The notes beneath the pieces are model-generated. The model did not search any database, was not told the DNA's origin, and was given only the letters and a program-made list of their open reading frames with translations. The position numbers and the translations under genes were made by a program. A stretch of 64,000 bases of DNA from Azotobacter bryophylli (lineage in GTDB: Bacteria; Pseudomonadota; Gammaproteobacteria; Pseudomonadales; Pseudomonadaceae), in NCBI RefSeq assembly GCF_042643485.1, contig NZ_JBHRSJ010000019.1, forward strand, positions 1-64,000, in the 5' to 3' direction. This document shows positions 27,134-36,997 of the stretch, one piece after another; position 1 is the first letter of the stretch; each line of letters starts with the position of its first letter.

Positions 27134-28642
27134 TCAGGCCTTGGCCTGCAGCAGGGCTTCCTCGTTATCCAGACGCCCGGCACTGATCATTTCCTGATAG
27201 ACCGCCATCACCGCTTCCTCGATGGGCTCCATCGCGTGCTCGCCGTTGGGCTGGATGCCGGCGGCCTCCAGCTCGCTCCAGGGCTCGTAGCCGATCTTCG
27301 AGCAGAGCACCGCCTCGCAGCCCTTGAGGGCGCGGATGCTGCCGGAGAGGGCGCTTTCCTTCTCGCCGCAGCTGTCGTTGCCGATGCAGTACTGGTCGAC
27401 CTTGCGGTGGCCGATGAAGCGCACGCCGTTGGGCGAGGCCTCGTAGACCAGGAACTCCCGGGCATGGCCGAAATGCTGGTTGATCAGGCCGCCGCCGCTG
27501 GTGGCCACGGCCATCAGCACCGGGCGATGGTTGCGGGCCACCGCGCCCTCGACCGACGGCACCGAGAGGCCGGCCAGACGCGCCCTTTTCTCCGCCTTCT
27601 CGTCCAGCTCTTCCTTGATCGCCGCATGGATGGCGGCGCGCTTGACCATGGCCGCCTCGTAGTCGATTTCCATCGCCTCGATCTTGTCCAGGGTGAACTC
27701 CTCGCCGCGGTCCTCGCCGAGCAGGCCCACCGCGTCGGCGCGGCACTGGCGGCAGTGGCGCATCATGTTCATGTCGCCGGCGCAGGCGTCTTGCAGATCC
27801 TGCAGCTCCTCGGGCTCGGGGCTGCGCTGGCCCATCACGCCGTAGAAGGTGCCGTGCTCGGCCTCGGCGATCAGCGGCATGACGTTGTGCAGGAAGGCGC
27901 CCTTGGCCTTGACCACCTTGCTGACTTCCTTCAGGTGCTCGTCGTTGACCCCGGGGATCAGCACCGAGTTGACCTTCACCAGGATGCCGCGCGCCACCAG
28001 CATCTCCAGACCCTTCTGCTGCTGCTCGATGAGGATCTTGGCGGCCTTCTCGCCGCGGATGCGCTTGTTGTTCCAGTAGATCCACGGATAGATCTGGGCG
28101 CCCACCGCCGGATCGACGCAGTTGATGGTGATGGTCACGTGGTCGATGTTGTGCTTGGCCAGCTCGTCGACGCAGTCGGGCAGGGCCAGGCCGTTGGTCG
28201 AGACGCACAGCTTGATGTCCGGCGCCTGCTCGGAGAGCTGGCGGAAGGTCTCGAAGGTGCGCTGCGGGTTGGCCAGGGGGTCGCCGGGGCCGGCGATGCC
28301 GAGCACGGTCATCTGCGGGATGGTCGCCGCCACCGCCTTGACCTTCTTCACCGCCTGGTCCGGGCTCAGCACCTCGGAGACCACGCCGGGACGCGACTCG
28401 TTGGCGCAGTCGTACTTGCGGTTGCAGTAGTGGCACTGGATGTTGCAGGCCGGCGCCACCGCCACGTGCATGCGCGCGAAGTAGTGATGCGCCTCTTCCG
28501 AATAGCAGGGATGGTTGTGCACCTTGTCGCGGATATGATCCGGCAGGTGGGAAAGCTGATCGTTGGTGCTGCCGCAGCTACCGGAGGAGCAGCCGCCGCC
28601 GGCATGCTCCCCATCGTTTTGCCCAAGTACGCTCAGTTCCAT
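27134..28642 (-). CDS. nifB: NifB, radical SAM NifB-co synthase
   Basis: Builds the [8Fe-9S-C] NifB-co precursor of FeMo-co, inserting the carbide from SAM. The radical SAM motif C66-NIQ-C70-HY-C73 follows a cysteine-rich N-terminus. The C-terminal 110 residues form a NifX-like domain (GGLINQHFGHAREFLVYEAS) that binds the product. Length is 502 residues. The start MELSVLGQND matches A. vinelandii NifB as I remember it; an upstream in-frame ATG at 28687 would lie beyond the promoter. First gene of a six-gene unit; a NifA/sigma-54 promoter lies just upstream. Confidence 0.97.
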   Translation of the reverse strand: MELSVLGQNDGEHAGGGCSSGSCGSTNDQLSHLPDHIRDKVHNHPCYSEEAHHYFARMHVAVAPACNIQCHYCNRKYDCANESRPGVVSEVLSPDQAVKKVKAVAATIPQMTVLGIAGPGDPLANPQRTFETFRQLSEQAPDIKLCVSTNGLALPDCVDELAKHNIDHVTITINCVDPAVGAQIYPWIYWNNKRIRGEKAAKILIEQQQKGLEMLVARGILVKVNSVLIPGVNDEHLKEVSKVVKAKGAFLHNVMPLIAEAEHGTFYGVMGQRSPEPEELQDLQDACAGDMNMMRHCRQCRADAVGLLGEDRGEEFTLDKIEAMEIDYEAAMVKRAAIHAAIKEELDEKAEKRARLAGLSVPSVEGAVARNHRPVLMAVATSGGGLINQHFGHAREFLVYEASPNGVRFIGHRKVDQYCIGNDSCGEKESALSGSIRALKGCEAVLCSKIGYEPWSELEAAGIQPNGEHAMEPIEEAVMAVYQEMISAGRLDNEEALLQAKA

Positions 28643-28683
28643 GGTCGGTCTCCGGTGAGAGAGTCTGTACGCCAAGGGAGAGA

Positions 28684-28698
28684 GCAAGGGCCGTGCCC
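28684..28698 (-). promoter_or_regulatory. sigma-54 promoter of nifB
   Basis: On the minus strand GGGCAC-GGCCC-TTGC gives a -24/-12 element with correct spacing, 42 bases from the nifB start. A NifA site lies about 56 bases further upstream. Confidence 0.85.
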
Positions 28699-28753
28699 GT
28701 TTTTTAACTGGCTGTTTTTTAAGAGTTTATTTCGCTGATGCGGGGCCGTTTGT

Positions 28754-28769
28754 TGTACCGCAACGGACA
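28754..28769. promoter_or_regulatory. NifA upstream activator site for nifB
   Basis: TGTACCGCAACGGACA is a perfect TGT-N10-ACA. It lies in the 290-base gap between nifB and the hopene cyclase stop, about 63 bases upstream (centre to -24) of the nifB promoter. The rest of the gap shows no gene. Confidence 0.85.
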
Positions 28770-28932
28770 AAGGCGGGGGATGGGAGAGGGGGACTGTAGG
28801 GAAAGTGACAGGCTGGGAGGCGGCGGGGCCGCCGGCTTCGCGCCGGCATGCGGCGGATGCCGTCCACGAAACGCACGAGGCCGCGAGCCGGCGCACCTTG
28901 GTGCTTCGGTTCGCGGCCTCGCGGCGCGGTCG

Positions 28933-30924
28933 TCAGGCTCTCGGCGACTGCATCAGCTGGCGGTATTTGGTCAGCGCCCACAGCGGGAAGAACGCGGTGT
29001 AGCCGTGGTACTTCAGGTAGTACACGCGGGGGAAGCCCGGGGCGTTGTGCGACGGATGGCTCCACAGCCCGTTCTGCCGCTGTTGGCGGAGCAGGTATTC
29101 GATGCCGCGGCGCACTTCCGGCGAGCGGCCTTCGCCGACGGCGAACAGACCGAGCAGCGCCCAGGAGGTGCGGTCCGGCGAGCTGTCGCCCTTGTTGGTG
29201 CCGGCCAGCGACGGGTCGAGGTACGAGTCGTTGGTCTCCCCCCAGCCGCCGTCCGCGTTCTGGCGGCTCTTCAGCCACTCGACGGCCTTGCGGATGTAGG
29301 GCTGGGTGACGTCTTCGCCGACCAGCGCCAGACCGGCCAGCACGCTCCAGGTGCCGTAGATGTAGTTGGAGCCCCAGCGTCCCCACCAGGCGCCGTCCGG
29401 GCGCTGCTTGCTGCGCAGATAGGTGATGCAGCGCTGGATTTCCGTCCGGTACTGCTCGCGCATGCCGCTCAGGCCCAGGCACAGCAGCACCCGGCCGGAT
29501 ACGTCCTCGGTGGGCGGATCGAGCAGGGCGCCGTGGTCGGCGAAGGGAATCATGTTCAGGTATTCGCGATCGCAGTTGGCATCGAAGGCGCCGAAGCCGC
29601 CGTTCTTCGATTGCAGGCCGAGCATCCACTCGATGGCCAGCTGGACCTGTTTCTGGTAACGGTCCGGCTGCCCGATGCGCCGTCCGCGGGAGGCCAGCAT
29701 GGCCGCGACCACGGCGGTGTCGTCGATGTCCGGGTAGTAGGCGTTCCAGTACTGGAACGCCCAGCCTCCCGGCGGTACCGCGTAGGGCACGGCTTCTCCC
29801 CAGTCGCCGCGCAGGTCCGTCACCTGGAGCGATTCCAGCCAGTCGTAGGCCTTCTGCACCGCCTGCTGGGTGCGCTCGCTGTCGTCGGCGTGCTGCAGGG
29901 CCATGACGCTCCATGCCGTATCCCATACGGGCGACAGGCAGGGCTGGCAGTAGGCCGAACCGTCGGGACGGCGCACCAGCAGCTTGCGGATGGAGGCCAG
30001 GCAGGTCTGGCGCATGGGATCGTTCTTCGGCACTCCCAGCACGGCCATCATCTCGTACCAGTAGACCATGGGCGGGAAGATGCCGCCCAGGCCATCCTCG
30101 CCGTTGGCCCGCTGGGCGCACCATTCCTGCGCGTATTCGATCGCGCGGCGCCGCGTGGATTCGGGAATCAGCGGCTCGATCAGGCGGCCCACCTTGTCGA
30201 TGGCGAGGAACGCCTTGCGTACGAAGCCCTTGCTCGAGAAGTAGTTGCGCTCTTCCTCCGGCGGGGTCACGAACAGCTCGCGCACGCTGATGCCGCGCGG
30301 GTTGACCGCCTTGGCGCGCAGCGAGCAGAGGACCGTCAGCGGCACCATCGTGCTTCGGGCCCAGTAGGCCATCTTGTTCAGATGCACCGGGAACCAGTCG
30401 GGGAGCAGCACCAGCTCCACCGGCACGAAGGGGGTGGCGCTCCACGGCACCTGCTCGAAGGTGGCCAGCAGGATGCGGGTGAAGACGTTGGACTTGGCCG
30501 CGCCCCCGGCGGCGAGAATGGCGCGCCGCGCCTGCTCCATGTGCGGGGCGTTCGGGTCGTCGCCCGCGGCCTTCAGCGCGAAGTACGCCTTGACGCTGGC
30601 GGAGACGTCGAGGGCGCCGTCGTAGTACTGGTCCCAGGCGCCGTGGCCGTCGCGCCGCTGGATGCTGCGCAGGTAGATCGCCATGGCGGCCTGCAGCTCG
30701 TCGTCGATCTCGTCGACGAAATGCATCATCAGGATGTATTCGGCGGGAATGGTCGCATCGGATTCCAGCTCGAAGCACCAGTCGCCGCTCTCGTTCTGCA
30801 GGCTCAGCAGGGCATCGCTGGCGGACTCGATGGCTTGCCGGAGCTGCTCCTCGGACGGCGCTTCGGCGGTTTGCGGTTCGGGATTCGCGATCTTCTCGCA
30901 GGCGGCATTCACCGTGGGACTCAT
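28933..30924 (-). CDS. shc: Squalene-hopene cyclase
   Basis: Membrane-associated terpene cyclase of 663 residues that converts squalene to hopene or hopanol, the base of hopanoid lipids. It has the catalytic DIDDTA motif (D399, D401, D402) and repeated QW motifs (GAWDQYYDG, DGAWWGRWG, NADGGWGETND). Length matches proteobacterial enzymes. Its start overlaps the stop of a TetR gene by 4 bases, so the two are co-transcribed. From memory, nifB directly follows nifA in A. vinelandii; here this unit lies between them. Hopanoids reduce membrane permeability and in Frankia are linked to oxygen protection of nitrogenase. Confidence 0.95.
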   Translation of the reverse strand: MSPTVNAACEKIANPEPQTAEAPSEEQLRQAIESASDALLSLQNESGDWCFELESDATIPAEYILMMHFVDEIDDELQAAMAIYLRSIQRRDGHGAWDQYYDGALDVSASVKAYFALKAAGDDPNAPHMEQARRAILAAGGAAKSNVFTRILLATFEQVPWSATPFVPVELVLLPDWFPVHLNKMAYWARSTMVPLTVLCSLRAKAVNPRGISVRELFVTPPEEERNYFSSKGFVRKAFLAIDKVGRLIEPLIPESTRRRAIEYAQEWCAQRANGEDGLGGIFPPMVYWYEMMAVLGVPKNDPMRQTCLASIRKLLVRRPDGSAYCQPCLSPVWDTAWSVMALQHADDSERTQQAVQKAYDWLESLQVTDLRGDWGEAVPYAVPPGGWAFQYWNAYYPDIDDTAVVAAMLASRGRRIGQPDRYQKQVQLAIEWMLGLQSKNGGFGAFDANCDREYLNMIPFADHGALLDPPTEDVSGRVLLCLGLSGMREQYRTEIQRCITYLRSKQRPDGAWWGRWGSNYIYGTWSVLAGLALVGEDVTQPYIRKAVEWLKSRQNADGGWGETNDSYLDPSLAGTNKGDSSPDRTSWALLGLFAVGEGRSPEVRRGIEYLLRQQRQNGLWSHPSHNAPGFPRVYYLKYHGYTAFFPLWALTKYRQLMQSPRA

Positions 30925-31496
30925 TTGCTATTGTTCCGTGTCATCTGATCGATCTGACGCAGGACTTCCGCGTACAGAGAGGGAGGCATCGATTGGTAGC
31001 CGAGCAGTTCGGCAAGCCAGAGCCCGTCCGCGGCCAGGCGGCAGATCATCAGGCGGGCCGCTTCGGCATCGGGCAGGGGTTCCGGTCGGTTTATCTCGAC
31101 GATCTTCGGACTCCAGCGGGCGCGCGTTTCGGGATCGGTGAGCATCATGGCCAGCAGCAGGTGCAGATGGGTGGCCGATGCGTTGCGCCGGGATTCCTGC
31201 AGGGAGGCATGGATGTAGCCGCGAGCCGCGCGGCCTCCCGTATCGGGGTCTTCCGCCATGGCCGAGAGCATGTCGGCCTTGAATGCCGCCAGCGTCTCGT
31301 CGAAGAGGGCGTCCAGCAGGGCCTGCTTGTTGGGGAAGTGGTACTGCAGCCCCCCCTTGCTGACCCCCGCCCGGGCGGCGACGGCTTCGAGCGTGACGGC
31401 ACGAAGACCCGCTTCCAGGGCCAGTTGGCCTGCAGATTGGAGGAGTTGGGGGCGCAGCACGTCGGGCTGCTTCTTTCGACGGCGGGCGATAGGCAT
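30921..31496 (-). CDS. TetR-family transcriptional regulator
   Basis: Regulator of 191 residues with an N-terminal TetR helix-turn-helix (about 10-60: LALEAGLRAVTLEAVAARAGVSKGGLQYHFPNKQALLD) and a helical ligand-binding C-terminus. It overlaps the hopene cyclase start (ATGA), which suggests it controls that gene and itself. The ligand is unknown. The basic N-terminus (RRRKKQ) is common in the family. Confidence 0.88.
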   Translation of the reverse strand: MPIARRRKKQPDVLRPQLLQSAGQLALEAGLRAVTLEAVAARAGVSKGGLQYHFPNKQALLDALFDETLAAFKADMLSAMAEDPDTGGRAARGYIHASLQESRRNASATHLHLLLAMMLTDPETRARWSPKIVEINRPEPLPDAEAARLMICRLAADGLWLAELLGYQSMPPSLYAEVLRQIDQMTRNNSK

Positions 31497-31665
31497 GCGG
31501 AAAATGATACCAGCCGGACGGATTGTTTCAAGGCCGGCCCAGGCAGCGTCGTGATGCTTGTCCGCTGTGTTCCGCGATGGACACTGGCACAGGCAAGGGC
31601 CTGTGGCGACACATCGCCATCACTGCTATAACCCGGTAACCCCCCCCACGGAAGTGAGTGCCTCC

Positions 31666-32157
31666 ATGTCCAGATCCCGCCCCGCGGTCGTGCTGTTCGC
31701 GAGTTTCTCCCTGCTGGCTGGCGCATCGGCAGCGCTGGCCGAACCCGGTCACGGGAAGGACGGCAATCCGCACCGGCAAGCGCCGCACGAGAACCATGCT
31801 GGCCACGGCGACAAGCGCCAGGCGCAGGGCCATGGCGATCATGACACCGGCCTCTATTCGGGGTACCGCGGCGACTACCGCTATCCGGGGCGCATCGACG
31901 AAGAGCGGATCCGCCGGGTGCTCGACGACAACCGCGGCTACTGGAATCCGGGTGCGGCGCTGCCGCCCGGCATCCAGAAGCGGCTGGCGCGCGGCAAGCC
32001 GCTGCCCCCGGGCATCGCCACCCGGCTGGATGGCCGGCTATATGGCAGGTTGCCGTACTACGATGGCTACGAGTGGATGCAGGCGGGGACCGAGCTGATC
32101 CTGGTCGGCGTGGCGACCGGGGTGATCCACGAGGTGGTGCACGACATCTTCCATTGA
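31666..32157 (+). CDS. Small periplasmic protein, CigR/RcnB-like
   Basis: A predicted exported protein of 163 residues. A signal peptide (about 1-25, VVLFASFSLLAGASAALA, cleavage after ALA) is followed by a His/Gly-rich stretch (HGKDGNPHRQAPHENHAGHGD) that may bind metal. The C-terminal region, with LPPGIQKRLARGKPLPPGI, YYDGYEWMQAGTELILV and a hydrophobic tail, resembles the RcnB/CigR group. It is divergent from the TetR gene and ends in a strong hairpin. Function here is unknown. An earlier in-frame ATG at 31558 would add 36 residues and destroy the signal peptide. Confidence 0.75.
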   Translation: MSRSRPAVVLFASFSLLAGASAALAEPGHGKDGNPHRQAPHENHAGHGDKRQAQGHGDHDTGLYSGYRGDYRYPGRIDEERIRRVLDDNRGYWNPGAALPPGIQKRLARGKPLPPGIATRLDGRLYGRLPYYDGYEWMQAGTELILVGVATGVIHEVVHDIFH

Positions 32158-32173
32158 TGCCGTCCCCATGAAC

Positions 32174-32206
32174 GAAGGCCGGAGCCCAGTGGCTCCGGCC
32201 TTCTTG
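32174..32206. terminator. Strong bidirectional terminator beside a sequence gap
   Basis: gaaggccggagcc/ggctccggccttc is a perfect 13-bp stem (32174-32186 and 32191-32203) with a cagt loop, ending the CigR-like gene. The gap in the assembly begins two bases later. Confidence 0.85.
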
Positions 32207-32207
32207 T

Positions 32208-32270
32208 NNNNNNNNNNNNNNNNNNNNNNNNNNNNNNNNNNNNNNNNNNNNNNNNNNNNNNNNNNNNNNN
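32208..32270. other. Run of 63 N (assembly gap)
   Basis: Unresolved bases between the terminator of the CigR-like gene and the end of nifA. The true length may differ. No coding sequence appears to be cut: nifA has a complete stop 18 bases inside the next contig. Confidence 0.95.
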
Positions 32271-32288
32271 GGATTACGCAGGCAGTTA

Positions 32289-33857
<1,569 letters not shown>

Positions 33858-33875
33858 TGGCATGCACTTCCCTGA

Positions 33876-35435
33876 TCAACTGGAGGCCGAGAAAGGCAGT
33901 TCGACGACCACCCGACATCCGTCACGGTAGCTGTTGTCCACATGCACCATGCCGGCATGCTTGTTGACGATCTCCTGGACCATCGGCAGCCCCATGCCGC
34001 GCCCGCCGCGATGCGGCGGTTTGGTGCTGAAGAAGGGTTCGAACACCTTGAGCGTCAGCTCGGGGGGGATGCCCGGACCGCTGTCGGTGATTTCCATGCG
34101 TACCACCTGGTGCTCGACCCGGGTGCTGATGAACAGCTCGCGGCGGCCCGGGTTCTGGCTCATGGCCTCGATGGCGTTGTCCACCAGGTGCTTGATCATC
34201 GCCCGCAGGCCGCTTTCCGCGCCCATCACCCAGGGCAGGCGCATGGCCGGCTTCCAGTCGACGACGATGCCCTGCGCCAGCAGCTGGTCGGTGCAGAGGG
34301 TGACCACCTCGCGGATCAGCTGGTTGATGTTGACCGGCATCTTGGCTTCTTCCATCCGCACCGGGATCGAGCCGCTGAGGCTCTCCAGGGCCTCCATGCC
34401 GGCCTGGCTGGCTTCGCGCATGGCGCTCAGCACCGGATCGTTCTCGGCCTTGTCGCCGAGGCGCCGCTCAAGCATGCGCATCGCCGCGCTGATCAGGTTG
34501 ACCGGGCCCTGCAGGCGGTGGATGGCGCCGTTGAAGGTCTCGCGCATGCCGTCCAGCAGTTCCTCTTCGGCCATCAGCGCCTTGAGGGTGTTCATCCGCG
34601 AGTCCTGCTGGCGCTGGCGCAGTTCGGAAATGTCGTTGAGGGTCAGCAGCAGGTAGCGCTCCTCGCCAGGGGCGAAGAACACGTCGGGCTGCTCGCCCTC
34701 GACGTGGATGGCCACGCCGTGGCAGGACAGCCAGCGCGGCGAGCGCCCGCCCAGGTCGAAGGAGATCTCCTTGCCGGAGAAGGCCTTGCCCTGCTGTTCC
34801 AGGGCCTCGAAGTGGCTGGCGAGGTTCTCCCGCAGCAGGGCGACCAGGGCCTCGCTGCCGGCGTCCTCGCCCATCAGCTCCCGGGCCAGGCGGCAGAAGC
34901 TGGGATTGGACAGCATCACCCGGTCCTGGCGGTTGAGCACCACCACGGCCGCGGGCGCGGCGTTGACCACCGCCTCGATCATCAGCCGCTGGTTGTTCAC
35001 CCGCTGCTCCAGCTCGTGCAGCTCGCTGGTGTCGCGGTGCATGCCCAGGTAGTAGATGGCTTCGCCTTGCTCGTCGAGCACCGGGGCCACGGTCAGCTCG
35101 GCGAGATAGAGGCTGTCGTCCTTGCGCCGGTTGATCAGCACCCCGGACCAGGGCTTCTTCTGCGCCAGTCGGCCCCACAGCGCCTGGTAGACCAGGCGCG
35201 GCGTGGTGCCGTTGGAAAGCATCGATTCGTTCTTGCCGATCACTTCCTCGCAGCTGTAGCCGGTGATGCTGGAGAAGGCGCGATTGGCGTAAAGGATGTT
35301 GGCCTTGAGGTCGGTGATGGAGATGGCGATGGGCGCGTGCTCCACCGTCTGCCGGAAGACCTCGGGCAGGAGCTCCACGCCTTCGGCGTGGGGCGATTGC
35401 GGCGTATTGCTGAGGGAGGGTTTCGCCTGGGTCAT
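33876..35435 (-). CDS. nifL: NifL, redox and nitrogen-responsive anti-activator of NifA
   Basis: Flavoprotein of 519 residues that sequesters NifA when oxygen or fixed nitrogen is present. The first PAS domain (about 23-140: ITDLKANILYANRAFSSITGYS; NRRKDDSLYLAEL) binds FAD. A second PAS domain (about 150-270) follows. The C-terminus is a histidine-kinase-like ATPase (DSGPGIPPE, FEPFFSTKPPHRGGRGMGLPMVQ) that binds ADP, preceded by a kinase-like H region (FNGAIHRLQGPVN). It is transcribed with nifA and divergently from rnfA. A candidate sigma-54 promoter lies upstream. Confidence 0.96.
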   Translation of the reverse strand: MTQAKPSLSNTPQSPHAEGVELLPEVFRQTVEHAPIAISITDLKANILYANRAFSSITGYSCEEVIGKNESMLSNGTTPRLVYQALWGRLAQKKPWSGVLINRRKDDSLYLAELTVAPVLDEQGEAIYYLGMHRDTSELHELEQRVNNQRLMIEAVVNAAPAAVVVLNRQDRVMLSNPSFCRLARELMGEDAGSEALVALLRENLASHFEALEQQGKAFSGKEISFDLGGRSPRWLSCHGVAIHVEGEQPDVFFAPGEERYLLLTLNDISELRQRQQDSRMNTLKALMAEEELLDGMRETFNGAIHRLQGPVNLISAAMRMLERRLGDKAENDPVLSAMREASQAGMEALESLSGSIPVRMEEAKMPVNINQLIREVVTLCTDQLLAQGIVVDWKPAMRLPWVMGAESGLRAMIKHLVDNAIEAMSQNPGRRELFISTRVEHQVVRMEITDSGPGIPPELTLKVFEPFFSTKPPHRGGRGMGLPMVQEIVNKHAGMVHVDNSYRDGCRVVVELPFSASS

Positions 35436-35494
35436 GCTTTGCCTCGTCTATCCATGGAAATCAGCGGGCGTCAGGGCGTGACCTGAAGGATTTA

Positions 35495-35509
35495 GCAATT
35501 CCTGTGCCG
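35495..35509 (-). promoter_or_regulatory. Candidate sigma-54 promoter of nifLA
   Basis: On the minus strand CGGCAC-AGGAA-TTGC has a perfect -12 and one change in the -24, 60 bases from the nifL start. NifA sites lie 72 and 115 bases upstream. NtrC is the alternative activator. Confidence 0.55.
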
Positions 35510-35580
35510 CGTCGAAAACGGCCCTGCCGAAGGCGGAAAGCCGCGGAAATCGCGGGATTGGGGGCTTTTGAGGGGATTTC

Positions 35581-35596
35581 TGTGCGAAAGCGCACA
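35581..35596. promoter_or_regulatory. NifA upstream activator site, nifL/rnfA region, site 1
   Basis: TGTGCGAAAGCGCACA is a perfect TGT-N10-ACA and also a fully palindromic 16-mer. It lies 150 bases upstream of the rnfA -24 and 72 bases upstream of the nifL -24. Confidence 0.8.
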
Positions 35597-35623
35597 TCTG
35601 CCGCGAGCCATCCCGGAGAGCCC

Positions 35624-35639
35624 TGTTGCAAACCTGACA
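35624..35639. promoter_or_regulatory. NifA upstream activator site, nifL/rnfA region, site 2
   Basis: TGTTGCAAACCTGACA is a perfect TGT-N10-ACA, 107 bases upstream of the rnfA -24 element. Confidence 0.85.
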
Positions 35640-35745
35640 AATGTCGGAGAGGGCCTCTGGGCGGCTCGGGAAAAAACTGCTGTTTCATTGATCCAGATCA
35701 AGGTTTTCCGCGGCCTCCCGGCCCCGCCGTCGGCATTTCCGGCCG

Positions 35746-35760
35746 TGGCATGCTTGATGC
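35746..35760 (+). promoter_or_regulatory. sigma-54 promoter of the rnf1 operon
   Basis: TGGCAT-GCTTG-ATGC has the invariant GG and GC at correct spacing, 70 bases before the rnfA start, with two NifA sites upstream. Confidence 0.75.
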
Positions 35761-35829
35761 ACTACCCCTCGGCAACGCGGTCGTGCCCGACAAGGGTGCG
35801 CCGATGGCTCAACCGAGTGGGTGGACGCT

Positions 35830-36402
35830 ATGGATTACGTGCTTTTTCTGGTCGGCACCGTACTGGTCAACAACGTGGTGCTGGTGAGATTCCTGGGGCT
35901 GTGCCCGTTCATGGGCGTATCGAGCAAGCTCGATCCCTCGCTCGGCATGGGCGTGGCCACCACCCTGGTGATGACCCTCGGCGGCATGAGCAGCTGGCTG
36001 CTCGAGCACTACGTGCTGCAGCCCCTGGGCATCGGCTTCATCCGCATCCTCGCCTATATCGTGGTGATCGCCGGCATGGTGCAGCTGATCGAGATGATCA
36101 TCCGCAAGGTCAGCCCGGCGCTGTACCGCTCCCTCGGCATCTACCTGCCGCTGATCACCACCAACTGCGCCGTGCTCGGCGTGCCCCTGATCAGCGTGCG
36201 CGAAGGACACGGGCTGGCTCAGGCGACGCTGTTCGGCTTCGGCTCGGCACTCGGCTTCTCCCTGATCATGGTGATCTTCGCCGGCCTGCGCGAGCGTCTG
36301 GCCCTGGCCAGCGTGCCCGCCGCCTTCTCCGGTCCGCCGATCGCCTTCGTCACCGCCGGGCTGCTGGCCCTGGCCTTCATGGGCTTCGGCGGCCTGATCT
36401 GA
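35830..36402 (+). CDS. rnfA: RnfA, membrane subunit of the Rnf complex
   Basis: Inner-membrane subunit of the ion-driven ferredoxin:NAD oxidoreductase, 190 residues with six predicted membrane helices (MDYVLFLVGTVLVNNVVLV at the start). LITTNCAVLG supplies the conserved cysteine for the membrane-embedded iron-sulphur site shared with RnfE. The start at 35830 matches the family; a GTG at 35821 is an alternative. First gene of rnfABCDGEH. In A. vinelandii Rnf1 is nif-regulated and delivers low-potential electrons for nitrogen fixation. Confidence 0.95.
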   Translation: MDYVLFLVGTVLVNNVVLVRFLGLCPFMGVSSKLDPSLGMGVATTLVMTLGGMSSWLLEHYVLQPLGIGFIRILAYIVVIAGMVQLIEMIIRKVSPALYRSLGIYLPLITTNCAVLGVPLISVREGHGLAQATLFGFGSALGFSLIMVIFAGLRERLALASVPAAFSGPPIAFVTAGLLALAFMGFGGLI

Positions 36403-36452
36403 ATCCGCAACTGGCAACTGGAAGACCGGCCGGGCCGGCGAAGGAGGCAACG

Positions 36453-36977
36453 ATGCTGATGGCAACCCTGACACTGGCGACGATGGGCGTGCTCCTGGGA
36501 GCGGGGCTCGGCGTGGCGGCACGCAAGTTCGCGGTGACCGACGACAACCCGCTGCTCAAGGAGATCGAGGCGCTGATGCCCGGCAGCCAGTGCGGGCAGT
36601 GCGGTTTTCCCGGCTGTTCCGCCGCCGCCGGGGCGCTGGCCGAAGGCAGCGCCCCGGTCACCTGCTGCCCGCCCGGCGGCGTGGCCCTGGCCGAGAGGCT
36701 CGCCGAGCTGCTCGGCGTGACGCTGGACGCCGGACAGATGAGCGCGCCGCTGATGGCCAGCATCGATTCCGCGCAGTGCACCGGCTGCACCCGCTGCTAC
36801 CGGGCCTGCCCGACCGACGCCATCGTCGGCGCCAGCGGGCAGATCCACAGCGTGCTGCAGAACGCCTGCACCGGCTGCGCCAAGTGCCAGGAGGCCTGTC
36901 CCGAGGACTGCGTCAGCCTGGCCCCGCAGGACCCGAACCTGGACAACTGGCGCTGGGCCAAGCCCCAGGCCGCCTGA
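36453..36977 (+). CDS. rnfB: RnfB, iron-sulphur subunit of the Rnf complex
   Basis: Membrane-anchored ferredoxin-like subunit, 174 residues. An N-terminal helix (about 5-22) is followed by a [4Fe-4S] motif C47-GQ-C50-GFPG-C55 and two ferredoxin clusters (CTGCTRCYRACP and CTGCAKCQEACP). It passes electrons between ferredoxin and the rest of Rnf. Start has aaggaggcaacg just upstream. Confidence 0.95.
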   Translation: MLMATLTLATMGVLLGAGLGVAARKFAVTDDNPLLKEIEALMPGSQCGQCGFPGCSAAAGALAEGSAPVTCCPPGGVALAERLAELLGVTLDAGQMSAPLMASIDSAQCTGCTRCYRACPTDAIVGASGQIHSVLQNACTGCAKCQEACPEDCVSLAPQDPNLDNWRWAKPQAA

Positions 36978-36997
36978 GTCGATCACGGAGCACTCGC

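Larger units (their letters stand above)
35436..35829. other. Divergent nifL/rnfA regulatory region
   Basis: No gene is present in these 394 bases. They hold a candidate sigma-54 promoter toward nifL (35495-35509), one toward rnfA (35746-35760) and two perfect NifA sites between them (35581-35596 and 35624-35639). The layout suggests that both operons share activator sites. Confidence 0.8.
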
